From NCBI GenBank assembly GCA_965230265.1, contig OZ245999.1, positions 1,488,001 through 1,552,000 of the forward strand: DNA of 64,000 bases, in the 5' to 3' direction. Source of the stretch: JAJFKX01 sp965230265 (GTDB taxonomy: Bacteria; Pseudomonadota; Gammaproteobacteria; Xanthomonadales; Wenzhouxiangellaceae). Below are positions 24,648 to 33,962 of the stretch, piece by piece; positions within the stretch are counted from its first letter, which is position 1, and each line of letters starts with the position of its first letter. The notes beneath the pieces were generated by a model. The model was not told where the DNA came from. It was given only the letters and a program-made list of their open reading frames with translations, and did no database searches. The translations under genes and the position numbers were made by a program.

Positions 24648-27600
24648 ATGAAATTTACTGATCTGTTTATCGAACGCCCGGTATTGGCGATAGTCGTCAG
24701 TCTGCTGGTCATTGTTGCCGGACTGCAGGCGGTGAACTCACTGAATGTACGCCAGTACCCGCAAACTGAAAATTCATCCGTCACCATTACCACAGTGTAT
24801 GTGGGTGCCAGCGCTGAGCTGGTTCGTGGTTTTGTCACCACCCCTTTGGAGCGTGTCATCGCAGAGGCCGATGGCATCGATTATATTGAGTCACAAAGCA
24901 GTCAAAGTGTTTCTAACATCACTGCCCGCCTCAAGCTTAACTACGATCCGATTAAGGCATTATCGGAAATCAGTGCTAAGGTTGATCAGGTCCGCAATGA
25001 CCTGCCGCCAGAAGCAGAAGTACCCACCATCGATGTGGTATCGGCTGATAGCGAATTCGCATCGGCTTATCTGAGTTTTAGCTCCAGTATTCTGCAGCAG
25101 AATGAAATCACGGAGTTTCTGGTGCGTGCAGTTGAGCCGCGCCTGGCATCGATTGAAGGGGTGCAAAACGCGGAAATTCTGGGCGGTAGGACCTTTGCTA
25201 TGCGCATCTGGCTAAAACCAGAACGCATGGCTGCAATGAATGTGACGCCGGTACAGGTACGCCAGGCATTGGCTGCCAATAATTTTCTTGCGGCGCCGGG
25301 GTCCACCAAAGGTTCACTGATTGAGCTAAACCTGACCACCAACACTGACTTGCGCAACGTCAACGAATTTAAACGCCTGATTATTCGTCAGGAAACTGCA
25401 GGTGTGGTGCGTTTGGAAGACATTGCCGATGTGGTTCTGGGTGCTGAGGACTATGAAACAGAGGTTCGTTTCAGTGGCGATACCGCTGTGTTTATGGGTA
25501 TTTTCGTACTGCCCAATGCCAATACACTGGATGTCATTAAAAAAGTCCGTGATGAAATGGAATCCATTCAGTCGGATCTGCCCAGCGGCCTACAGGCCAG
25601 CGTGGGCTATGATGCCACTGAATACATTGACTCGGCCATTACCGATGTCGTCAAGACATTAATAGAAACGCTGACCATTGTTATTCTTGTCATTTTCCTG
25701 TTCCTGGGTTCATTGCGTTCCGCACTGATCCCCGTCATTGTTATACCACTATCGCTGATCGGTGCTGTGTTTTTAATGCAGGTGTTCGGCTTTACGGTCA
25801 ATCTGCTGACATTGTTGGCCATTGTGTTATCGGTAGGCTTAGTGGTTGATGATGCCATTGTGGTTGTTGAAAATATTCAGCGCCATATCAGTGAAGGCAA
25901 ATCACCCAAAAATGCTGCATTAATTGGTGCACGCGAGTTGATTAACCCGGTGATTGCCATGACCATTACTCTGGCAGCGGTGTATTTGCCGATTGGCTTT
26001 CAGGGTGGTTTGACCGGTACTTTATTTCGGGAATTTGCCTTTACTCTGGCTGGTGCAGTGGCCATTTCCGGTGTGATTGCACTGACCCTGTCACCGATGA
26101 TGAGCTCGCGCATGCTGAAACGCGGGATAGCAGATCATGGATTTGCCAGCTTTACTGATCGCCAGTTCAAACGGTTGAAAAATTTATACTCACGTTTGCT
26201 GGGTGGCAGTTTGAAAGCACGGCCTGCGGTATACATCGTCTGGATTGTGATCAGTCTGCTCAGTATTCCGATGTTTATCTTGTCGTCTACAGAGCTGGCA
26301 CCGACGGAAGATCAGGGGGTTATTTTCGGGATTGTAGAGTCACCTGCCAATGCCACCTTGGAATACACCACACGCTACACCGAAGCGGCAGATGAAATCT
26401 TCCTTAGTTACCCGGAAAGTGAATTTACTTTTCAGTTAATCAGCCCTGCGTTTGGTTTTAGCGGTATGGTTCTTAAGCCCTGGGGCGAACGCGATCGCAG
26501 TGTTTTTGAAATACAGCCGGATGTGCAGCAGCAATTGGCCTCATTAACCGGCATCAACCTATTCCCCATTACCCCTCCCGCCCTGCCCGGCGGCGGCCAG
26601 TTTCCAGTGGAACTGGTGATTGCATCCACTGCTGATACCGAAACGCTGGTCGGTTTTGCCCAGCAGTTACAGCAAAAGGCCATGTTCAGCGGTTTGTTTG
26701 CATTCCCCCCAACCATAGATGTCAAAATCGACCAGCCGCAGGCAGAGCTGCTGATTAACCGCAGCCGTGTTGGTGACCTGGAACTAACGCTGCAGGATGT
26801 CGGCGCAGATATTGGTGCTATGGTGGGTGGCAATTTTGTTAATCGTTTCAGCATTGATGGCCGCAGCTATAAAGTGATTCCACAGATACAGCGTACACAG
26901 CGCCTTACTGCCGACCAGTTACAGGATATTTATGTTACTGGTCCAGCTGGAGAACTGGTACAACTGAGCGCTGTTGCCGATATCGAATACAAAACGGTAC
27001 CCCGCTCTATCAATCGGTTCCAGCAATTAAACTCGGTCAAGCTCAGTGGCGTGGCCATCGTGCCTTTGGATCAGGCCTTGAGTTTTCTGGAAGATGAGGC
27101 GGCTAAAATTTTGCCTACCGGCTATACGTTGGACTATACCGGAGAGTCGCGCCAGTTACGCACCGAAGGCAATAAGTTTTTACCCGCGTTTATTTTGGCT
27201 GTGACATTGATCTTTCTGGTACTGGCAGCCCAGTTCAACAGCTTCCGTGACCCTTTGATTATTCTTGCCGGCTCAGTCCCGTTGGCAATGTTTGGCGCAC
27301 TGATTTTCACTTTTCTGAAAATGCCAAGCCCGCAACTGGGTTTTTGGACGGATGGTTGGACCACTACCTTAAACATTTACTCACAGGTTGGCTTAGTGAC
27401 GCTGGTCGGTCTGGTGGCCAAGAATGGAATCTTGATCGTTGAATTTGCCAACCAGCTGCAACGTCGCGGGCTGGAGAAACTACAAGCAATTCACGAGGCC
27501 TCAATCACTCGCTTACGGCCAATTCTGATGACCACAGTGGCCACAATTGCTGGTCATTTTCCATTGGTGCTGGTTACCGGTGCTGGTGCCGAAGCGCGTA

Positions 27601-27755
27601 ATTCCATTGGCCTGGTACTGGTCGGTGGAATGTTTGTTGGCACCTTGTTCACCCTGTTTGTGGTGCCCTCAATTTATATGTTGATCGCACGCGATCATTC
27701 CAACGATATTTCTGCTGAAAGCACAGAAAATAACATCGCGGCCGCCATGACCTGA
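24648..27755 (+). CDS. RND multidrug efflux transporter, inner-membrane pump (HAE1 family)
   Basis: 1035 residues, standard for AcrB/MexF-type proton antiporters with 12 transmembrane helices and two large periplasmic loops. Signature elements: the N-terminus FTDLFIERPVLAIVVSLLVI, the proton-relay Asp pair in GLVVDDAIVVVENIQRH (TM4), the relay Lys in GLVAKNGILIVEFANQ (TM10), and the C-terminal GGMFVGTLFTLFVVPSIYML. It should export hydrophobic compounds from the membrane/periplasm with the adaptor encoded just upstream; substrate range cannot be inferred. No local regulator gene of TetR or similar type is seen. Confidence 0.95.
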   Translation: MKFTDLFIERPVLAIVVSLLVIVAGLQAVNSLNVRQYPQTENSSVTITTVYVGASAELVRGFVTTPLERVIAEADGIDYIESQSSQSVSNITARLKLNYDPIKALSEISAKVDQVRNDLPPEAEVPTIDVVSADSEFASAYLSFSSSILQQNEITEFLVRAVEPRLASIEGVQNAEILGGRTFAMRIWLKPERMAAMNVTPVQVRQALAANNFLAAPGSTKGSLIELNLTTNTDLRNVNEFKRLIIRQETAGVVRLEDIADVVLGAEDYETEVRFSGDTAVFMGIFVLPNANTLDVIKKVRDEMESIQSDLPSGLQASVGYDATEYIDSAITDVVKTLIETLTIVILVIFLFLGSLRSALIPVIVIPLSLIGAVFLMQVFGFTVNLLTLLAIVLSVGLVVDDAIVVVENIQRHISEGKSPKNAALIGARELINPVIAMTITLAAVYLPIGFQGGLTGTLFREFAFTLAGAVAISGVIALTLSPMMSSRMLKRGIADHGFASFTDRQFKRLKNLYSRLLGGSLKARPAVYIVWIVISLLSIPMFILSSTELAPTEDQGVIFGIVESPANATLEYTTRYTEAADEIFLSYPESEFTFQLISPAFGFSGMVLKPWGERDRSVFEIQPDVQQQLASLTGINLFPITPPALPGGGQFPVELVIASTADTETLVGFAQQLQQKAMFSGLFAFPPTIDVKIDQPQAELLINRSRVGDLELTLQDVGADIGAMVGGNFVNRFSIDGRSYKVIPQIQRTQRLTADQLQDIYVTGPAGELVQLSAVADIEYKTVPRSINRFQQLNSVKLSGVAIVPLDQALSFLEDEAAKILPTGYTLDYTGESRQLRTEGNKFLPAFILAVTLIFLVLAAQFNSFRDPLIILAGSVPLAMFGALIFTFLKMPSPQLGFWTDGWTTTLNIYSQVGLVTLVGLVAKNGILIVEFANQLQRRGLEKLQAIHEASITRLRPILMTTVATIAGHFPLVLVTGAGAEARNSIGLVLVGGMFVGTLFTLFVVPSIYMLIARDHSNDISAESTENNIAAAMT

Positions 27756-27794
27756 TGTATTTGTACTTTTAAAGATTGCTCACGGATATAAAAA

Positions 27795-27822
27795 GCCCGC
27801 CAACCTTTTCAGACTGGCGGGC
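27795..27822 (-). terminator. Rho-independent terminator between RND pump and GH5 genes
   Basis: Perfect 8-bp stem GCCCGCCA / TGGCGGGC with a 12-base loop. On the minus strand it is followed at once by TTTTTATA, a classical terminator for the GH5 gene; it may also stop the convergent RND operon. Confidence 0.8.
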
Positions 27823-27869
27823 CGCACATCTTTTATCCGTTTGATATAAAAGGTGCGTTTTTATGCCGC

Positions 27870-30443
27870 TTATTCAATATCAAGAACAAACCGCTCTGAA
27901 TTCGTCACTAACGTAGCGGCATCAAATAAGTAATTATTTTGCCCTACTGTGACATAGCGCCATGCAGGCCTGCGTTCGATAGTTGGGGTGTTGTGATAAG
28001 CACGCAGGACAAAATCACCATCTGGCAGTTTTAGCCATTCGTATGACGTATGGAATAGGCAGTCATCACTGGCGGCAAACAATGGCGAAAGCATACTGCC
28101 GGAGCGCGGATCTATAATCGGTTTTCGGTCAGGGAAGGCGTTTTCTACCACCACAGACTTTAGGCATGCTCTACGATTATTGAAACGTATTATCTCAAAG
28201 CGTTCCCACCCTGCATTAATAACCCGGTCAGCGGCTACCGGGCCGGTACCAGGGCTGAACCCCATGGCGGAAGTGGAAACCCATAAGTCATTAACCCGAG
28301 AGGACAAAAATAAGGTCGCCCCGTCTGCTGGCGGTTGTGAGCGAGCTGGCCAGGTGCCGGAATCTGCAGCCCAGACAATGCTGGCATCATTCAATCCATA
28401 ATCTATTTGCCGTTGAAATCGCTGCTCAAAACCGTTGCCCCGAAGATTATTGATTCCGATAAATGAAGTCCAGGATATTTCCTGACGTTCAAACAGGTCG
28501 ATTGCCCGAGGTTCAATACAGGGCACCGCCGATGGTGTGGTTTGACCCGGCACATCACAATCAGCCGGATTACCATTTTGACCAGACCCTATGGCACGAT
28601 TCTCGGTCATCACCAGGTGGTGACCAGTATCTTGGATTGCCTGTATCGTCGACGCCAGGTTGCCGAAGGCAGCTGGATCATCTGTGGGAAACGCATAACC
28701 ATGAAATGCGATACCCACATTGTTAAATACCTGTCCTGCTGATTCCACACGCGTACGCACCGCCTGAAAATCTTCATCAACCCCAACCTCGTCATGTACG
28801 GTGCCATAGCTGTACAAAAGGACCGGCGTATCCTGTGCATGTTTGCGAACTTCTAGAAACATCGCGGCCTCTACAGTGCGCGTGTTACGTGGTGAAGGTT
28901 GCGCAAACAAAAAGCCGCTGCCATCGCCTCTATGATAGGGCTCGTTATACAGCTCAAAGATAACCTGGGGTTCATCGGCAAAAACCTGCGCATACTGGTA
29001 CCAAAAATCCCTAGCGAAATTGATAACGTGTCGCTCTCCACTAGGAGCGCTGTTGGCAGGCCAGCAAGCACTGACACCATTACCGATGGTAATAATCAGG
29101 TACATTCCGGCTTGTTTGACCCAGTCATTAATTTGCATGGTTTGAGCCAGGTGCTGGCCGGGGGTATTCCCGCAGTTGGGGTGTTCGGCATATAAATGCA
29201 GGGCATTAAAACCCTGCTGGCGCATATCGAAAATATCCGATTGCAGTGGTAACTGGCCATTACCATCCAGACTGTAGCGGTCCCCTCTGAGCAGGCGATA
29301 ATTGCCTGCCCTTAGGCTGTTGCGATAAAACACAGGTGGTGTGCGGGTCGCGGCAATATTGGCTCTTACGGTAACGTCAACATTGGCTTCGTCAACGCTG
29401 CCAGTGACATCTACTACTTGATAGCGAAATTGATCTACGCCAGTGAAACCAGCATCAGGAAGGTACTGTATTTCACCGCTGGGCAATACAGTCACAGATC
29501 CATTGGCAGGCAACTGTGTCAGCTGATTGCTAACGCTAAGCACACCACCAACGCCTCGCCGATCATTGCTCAGTACTTTGATTTTAATCGGGCGATCCTG
29601 GTAGACCAGAGCTGAATCATCATTGGCTTGTGGTGTGAGGTTGGCAAAACAGCCATCATCGATCAGATTGGCATTAATGTCTTTTTTCCAGGTGGCAGTA
29701 ATAACATTCATTGAGCCAAGGCCAGCCTTGCCAGTACCGATCCAATCACCAACCACAGGTAACTCTGATGGACCACCGAGATTGGTGATGAGATCCACCT
29801 GCTCGTTGAAAACCTGGTTGCCATCAATATCCAGTTTCCAAATACCGTTACTGTAGACCCCTGCCTGTTCCAGACCATCACCATCCCAGTCACCTACCAC
29901 CGGGATATCACCGGGGCCGCCAAGGGTAAATTCACGGTCAGCATGAGGGTTTTGCCACCCATAACTGAAGTTAAGATCAATCCGCCATAAACCATTGTTG
30001 AATAGGCCAATATCATCGGTACCATCACCGTTCCAGTCAGCAACGACCGGCTGGCCCTCTGATAATCCGAAGTCGGTACAAAAATCGATCTGACAACCGT
30101 CCAGGCGATAATCGCCATTTTGATCCAGTATCCAGTGACTGCCATTAACCAGACCGATATCATCAACTCCATCGGCATTCCAATCCCCGACTACCGGTAA
30201 CCCTTCCTGGTCGACAAGGAAAAAATGATCACCTTGGTCATTATCCCATTCACCATTGCCGTTTAAGTCTAAAATCCAATAGCGTTGAAAAACAACGCCA
30301 ATATCGTCTTTGCCATCACCATTCCAGTCTCCGGTTATCGGAATCCCATCTGGGCCGATATAATCGGTGCAAATATCTTCTTGTGCATGTAACAACCAGG
30401 GTGAGACGAATGCAAAAAACAAAATATAATGTAGCTTCTTCAT
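27870..30443 (-). CDS. Secreted GH5-like glycoside hydrolase with FG-GAP/VCBS repeats
   Basis: 857 residues with signal peptide MKKLHYILFFAFVSPWLLHA. AGGAG precedes ATG 30443. Residues 30-250 hold five about 49-residue repeats, each with a GDWNGDGxDDIG-like Ca-binding loop (positions 38, 86, 135, 184, 232), as in FG-GAP propeller blades. Residues 275-360 form a cadherin/Ig-like domain (YLPDAGFTGVDQFRYQVVD). Residues about 370-700 resemble a GH5 cellulase TIM barrel: acid/base Glu501 in FELYNEPY and probable nucleophile Glu614 in VMTENRAIG, with HGYAF between. The last 130 residues are beta-rich and unassigned. Likely an extracellular endoglucanase or related beta-glycanase whose N-terminal blades bind polymer or cell surface. 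Substrate not determined. Confidence 0.82.
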   Translation of the reverse strand: MKKLHYILFFAFVSPWLLHAQEDICTDYIGPDGIPITGDWNGDGKDDIGVVFQRYWILDLNGNGEWDNDQGDHFFLVDQEGLPVVGDWNADGVDDIGLVNGSHWILDQNGDYRLDGCQIDFCTDFGLSEGQPVVADWNGDGTDDIGLFNNGLWRIDLNFSYGWQNPHADREFTLGGPGDIPVVGDWDGDGLEQAGVYSNGIWKLDIDGNQVFNEQVDLITNLGGPSELPVVGDWIGTGKAGLGSMNVITATWKKDINANLIDDGCFANLTPQANDDSALVYQDRPIKIKVLSNDRRGVGGVLSVSNQLTQLPANGSVTVLPSGEIQYLPDAGFTGVDQFRYQVVDVTGSVDEANVDVTVRANIAATRTPPVFYRNSLRAGNYRLLRGDRYSLDGNGQLPLQSDIFDMRQQGFNALHLYAEHPNCGNTPGQHLAQTMQINDWVKQAGMYLIITIGNGVSACWPANSAPSGERHVINFARDFWYQYAQVFADEPQVIFELYNEPYHRGDGSGFLFAQPSPRNTRTVEAAMFLEVRKHAQDTPVLLYSYGTVHDEVGVDEDFQAVRTRVESAGQVFNNVGIAFHGYAFPTDDPAAFGNLASTIQAIQDTGHHLVMTENRAIGSGQNGNPADCDVPGQTTPSAVPCIEPRAIDLFERQEISWTSFIGINNLRGNGFEQRFQRQIDYGLNDASIVWAADSGTWPARSQPPADGATLFLSSRVNDLWVSTSAMGFSPGTGPVAADRVINAGWERFEIIRFNNRRACLKSVVVENAFPDRKPIIDPRSGSMLSPLFAASDDCLFHTSYEWLKLPDGDFVLRAYHNTPTIERRPAWRYVTVGQNNYLFDAATLVTNSERFVLDIE

Positions 30444-30581
30444 GGTAAACTCCTGTTATTGATCAACAGCTCCCATTCTTCGTTAAACGCAATGATTTAA
30501 CTGCCTTCAAGCTAGCATTTATCTATAAAAAAACTATCGTGATATTGCTCATTATCACGATCACCGCTGATTGGTAGAAAT

Positions 30582-31463
30582 TCAGTGTCTGATTCGCGCG
30601 AGCAGGTCTCGTCTTAACCGCTTTAATTGAAATGGTGAGCAACCAAAGTGTTGGCGAAATAAATGTGCAAAATGACTGGGGGAACAAAACCCTACATCCA
30701 GGGCAATATCCAGCAAGCGATCTGCAGGTTGATCAAGAATCCGATCCAGTGCTGTACGCAATCGCAGTGCAGTAAGGTGTTCTGAAATAGTCCGCCCCGT
30801 ATATTCAGAAAATACACGACATAAATGATAAGGTGATGTGGCTAGTTCTTTGGCCATATATTCCAATGGTAATTTAGTGTCGATATTTTCAATAATCAGC
30901 CGCATGCAATTTTTTGCCAGCCGCCGTTTTCTAAGCTGAGTGTTGGCCCCTTGAGTCAATGGCACAGGTTTATTGGCTGACATTTTTTCCAATGTGCTTT
31001 TCAATAGGTTATAGGCGGCTTCGTTGATGGAATCAGTATTCAACGGTGTCTGGTTAGCCAGCTGGCAGGCGATGAGGCGCTGTCGATAAAACGTCTGCTG
31101 GTCGCATAAAACCTGTTCTATCTGAAAAGGATGGGTTATCGCCTCATCGTGCAGCAAGCCATGAGATTCCAATGCCTGTAGCAATAGCGCATTAGAAAAA
31201 CTTAACCAGTGACAATAGGCGCCGTAATTCGATACTTGCTTACGTTCAAAGGTCTGTCCGGCATTGGATAATAAGACATGAGTCACATCTGCAACTCGTG
31301 GGCGTTGACCATCTAAACTGAATTCTATGGGCTGTTTTGGAAACGAGATAATATGGGCAGTGGTGGGGCGGGCGTCACTAAACTCTCGGCAGTGAACTGG
31401 GCAGTCAAAAATACCGATAGAAACATCTTTGTTGCTAAAATATATTTTGTTGCTGCTTTCCAA
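30582..31463 (-). CDS. AraC-family transcriptional regulator
   Basis: 293 residues. The C-terminal 100 residues hold two helix-turn-helix motifs: LEYMAKELATSPYHLCRVFS (with TGRTISEHLTALRL) and the family signature ADRLLDIALDVGFCSPSHFA followed by HLFRQHFGCSPFQLKR. The N-terminal 190 residues are a likely effector domain without a motif I recognise. The start is TTG 31463 with GGGG upstream; no in-frame ATG is near. Divergent from the flavin monooxygenase gene across 220 bases that contain a long inverted repeat, so it probably controls that gene and itself. Confidence 0.9.
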   Translation of the reverse strand: MESSNKIYFSNKDVSIGIFDCPVHCREFSDARPTTAHIISFPKQPIEFSLDGQRPRVADVTHVLLSNAGQTFERKQVSNYGAYCHWLSFSNALLLQALESHGLLHDEAITHPFQIEQVLCDQQTFYRQRLIACQLANQTPLNTDSINEAAYNLLKSTLEKMSANKPVPLTQGANTQLRKRRLAKNCMRLIIENIDTKLPLEYMAKELATSPYHLCRVFSEYTGRTISEHLTALRLRTALDRILDQPADRLLDIALDVGFCSPSHFAHLFRQHFGCSPFQLKRLRRDLLARIRH

Positions 31464-31541
31464 TATGAACCCCGCTTATCAAACCGTTAACCGTCCCCTA
31501 TTGTCAAAAATGTAACTGACTAACAGGCGAATATTAACCTC

Positions 31542-31576
31542 GTCTATTGTCGTTCTGACTGTTATCGATAATAGAC
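31542..31576. promoter_or_regulatory. Inverted repeat between araC-like and monooxygenase genes
   Basis: Arms GTCTATTGTCG (31542-31552) and CGATAATAGAC (31566-31576) match at 10 of 11 positions around a 13-base centre. The right arm contains part of the palindrome TTATCGATAA (31562-31571). Position in a divergent intergenic region suggests an operator for the AraC-type regulator; AraC proteins more often use direct repeats, so this is tentative. Confidence 0.4.
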
Positions 31577-31683
31577 TATCAATCTGTAGCGATACTAGAC
31601 AAACTGGTGCTATACCATAAGCCAATATACATAATACAATGACAACATGAAGCACAAAAGATGCAATTTTTGACTGTAATTAA

Positions 31684-32757
31684 ATGCGCCACTCTGATCC
31701 ACGGATATTGATAGTTGGTGCTGGTCCGACAGGGCTAACTGCTGCTGTCGAACTTGCTCGTCGGGGATTAGCTGCCGATATTATAGATCGCAAAACCAGT
31801 GGCTCAACGTTTTCTCGTGCAGTGGGTATTTTGCCAAACAGTCTGATGTTGCTAGAGGCTGCAGGGGTTAGCCAGACACTGTTAAAAAATGGCATTAAGC
31901 TGCGCCAGATGCTGATTTATCATGGGGACCAACTCAAACTGCAACTGCCGATAAAAGGTGCCCACCCCAAGTATGATTTTGTGCTGGCATTGGCACAAGA
32001 TAAAACCGAGTCTGTTTTAATCAAAGCGCTAGGGCAGCATGGCATAAACGTTCGTTACGGTACCGAACTGATCGATTTTGAGCAGCATGCTGATGAAATT
32101 CTGGCGACCGACAATTATGGCAATCAAAATGCGTATGATTGTCTGATTGGTGCTGATGGTGTTGGTAGTACGACCCGGCAAAAGCTGGGGCTGGATTATC
32201 AGGGCTATGACTTGCCAGAAACCTGGTCGATTGCAGATATAGATGCTGTTGACTGGCCTAACAACAACAGCTTTACGGTTTGTTATCTTGGTGGCGGAAA
32301 AGTGGTTGTGGTTGTTCCTTTGGAAACTGCCCGTTACCGGCTCGTTGCCAATACCAGTGACGCCCTTGCTGCCCTGCCCTTACCAATAAAAATCACCAAT
32401 ATCCGCCGTGCGGGAGAGTTTAATATTTCGATTAGGCAAGTTTCACAATACCGTGTGGGTAAAGTATTGCTTGCAGGCGATGCCGCGCATTGTCATTCGC
32501 CGGTCGGCGGACGGGGTATGAATCTGGGTATTGCAGACAGTGTGGAACTGGCTCGATGTATCGCTGAGGGCGCTTTAGAAGAATATAGCAGCACTCGGCA
32601 TCATGAAGGTGCCAGCGCAATCGCCTTTACCGAACGCTTACGCAAAGCCATTACTGCACAAGGTATCAATGGCTGGCTATTGATGCGGGCATTGGGCATG
32701 GTTCAACTATTGCCCTTTGCTAAAAAAACCATTGCCAGAAATTTTTTAAGGGGTTAA
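31684..32757 (+). CDS. FAD-dependent monooxygenase (aromatic hydroxylase type)
   Basis: 357 residues of the PheA/TfdB-UbiH flavoprotein family. FAD-binding GxGxxG in ILIVGAGPTGLTAAVELARR (residues 9-28), the DG motif in LIGADGVGSTTRQKLG near 153-168, and the GD motif LLAGDAAHCHSPVGGRGMNL near 262-281 are all intact. Such enzymes hydroxylate aromatic or related substrates with NAD(P)H and oxygen in the cytoplasm. It lacks the C-terminal thioredoxin-like domain of phenol hydroxylases. Substrate unknown. Regulation by the divergent AraC-type protein is likely from context. Confidence 0.88.
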   Translation: MRHSDPRILIVGAGPTGLTAAVELARRGLAADIIDRKTSGSTFSRAVGILPNSLMLLEAAGVSQTLLKNGIKLRQMLIYHGDQLKLQLPIKGAHPKYDFVLALAQDKTESVLIKALGQHGINVRYGTELIDFEQHADEILATDNYGNQNAYDCLIGADGVGSTTRQKLGLDYQGYDLPETWSIADIDAVDWPNNNSFTVCYLGGGKVVVVVPLETARYRLVANTSDALAALPLPIKITNIRRAGEFNISIRQVSQYRVGKVLLAGDAAHCHSPVGGRGMNLGIADSVELARCIAEGALEEYSSTRHHEGASAIAFTERLRKAITAQGINGWLLMRALGMVQLLPFAKKTIARNFLRG

Positions 32758-32860
32758 ACGTTATTCTTGGTCATTTTGGTCTATCAGGCATAAAGGTTTG
32801 TACAGTGATTACTGTTATCAATAAGCGTTACAATCTATTAACACTCAACCGGAGCCTAAT

Positions 32861-33736
32861 GTGAGCAACGAATCCAACTACACCCCACCCAGTGTCTGGT
32901 CATGGAACAAGGAAAGCGGTGGCAAATTTGCCAATATCAACCGACCGATAGCGGGTCCGACGCATGACAAAGACCTGCCAGTAGGCAAACACCCTTTGCA
33001 ACTGTACTCGCTGGCAACACCCAATGGTGTCAAAGTCACAGTGATGCTCGAGGAATTGCTGGCCTTGGGTCATTCTGATGCTGAATACGATGCCTGGTTG
33101 GTTGATATTTCTGAAGGTGATCAGTTTTCCAGCGGTTTTGTGGCGTGCAATCCAAACTCCAAAATTCCAGCGCTGATGGATCACAGCCGTTCAACACCGA
33201 CACGGGTATTTGAGTCGGGTGCCATATTGCTGTATCTGGCTGAAAAGTTTGATGCTTTTTTATCATCAGACCCGGCGATTCGTACCGAGACGTTGAACTG
33301 GCTGTTCTGGCAAATGGGTAGTGCGCCTTATTTAGGAGGCGGTTTTGGCCATTTTTATGCTTATGCGCCAATCAAAATCGAATATGCCATTGATCGCTTT
33401 AGTATGGAAGCCAAACGACAGCTGGATGTTCTGGACAGACATCTGGCCGATAATACCTACCTTGCCGGTGATGAATACAGTATTGCCGATATCGCCATCT
33501 GGCCATGGTATGGCGCATTGGCTTTGGGCCGGTTGTATGATGCTGAAGAGTTTCTGCAGGTACGCACTTATCAAAACGTCCAACGCTGGGCGCAGGCCAT
33601 TGATCAACGCAGTGCGGTGGAACGCGGCCGGATGGTGAACCGTAGCTGGGGCGAGCCTGAACAGCAATTGCACGAGAGGCACGATGCCAGTGATTTTCAG
33701 CAGCGTACAGCAGATAAGTTGAATGATGATGACTAA
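32861..33736 (+). CDS. yghU: Glutathione-dependent disulfide-bond oxidoreductase YghU
   Basis: 291 residues, very close to E. coli YghU over its whole length: FANINRPIAGPTHDK, LPVGKHPLQLYSLATPNGVK, NPNSKIPALMDH, GGGFGHFYAYAPIKIEYAID and the ending QLHERHDASDF. This GST-superfamily member binds two glutathiones and reduces disulfides rather than acting as a classic transferase. The N-terminal thioredoxin fold is about residues 45-130 and the helical domain 135-270. GTG 32861 is the start, with CGGAG just upstream. It stands alone behind the monooxygenase. Confidence 0.95.
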   Translation: MSNESNYTPPSVWSWNKESGGKFANINRPIAGPTHDKDLPVGKHPLQLYSLATPNGVKVTVMLEELLALGHSDAEYDAWLVDISEGDQFSSGFVACNPNSKIPALMDHSRSTPTRVFESGAILLYLAEKFDAFLSSDPAIRTETLNWLFWQMGSAPYLGGGFGHFYAYAPIKIEYAIDRFSMEAKRQLDVLDRHLADNTYLAGDEYSIADIAIWPWYGALALGRLYDAEEFLQVRTYQNVQRWAQAIDQRSAVERGRMVNRSWGEPEQQLHERHDASDFQQRTADKLNDDD

Positions 33737-33962
33737 TCAGGTCTGCTGTGAACCGATCAAATAAGGCGGATGTCTGTATAAACAATGTATGGAAAAGCAC
33801 CTCATGGGCCTGTCATTAGCGGATATAGCCAGTCATGCATCTTGGTTCAGCCTCTTTTTGCCTTTTATTTGCAATGATCTATCCAAAATCTCTGTCATAT
33901 CCATAGGGTGGTAAGGCAGAAAACCACTTTATTGCAGGGTAACTTATGGAACAGGATATTCA

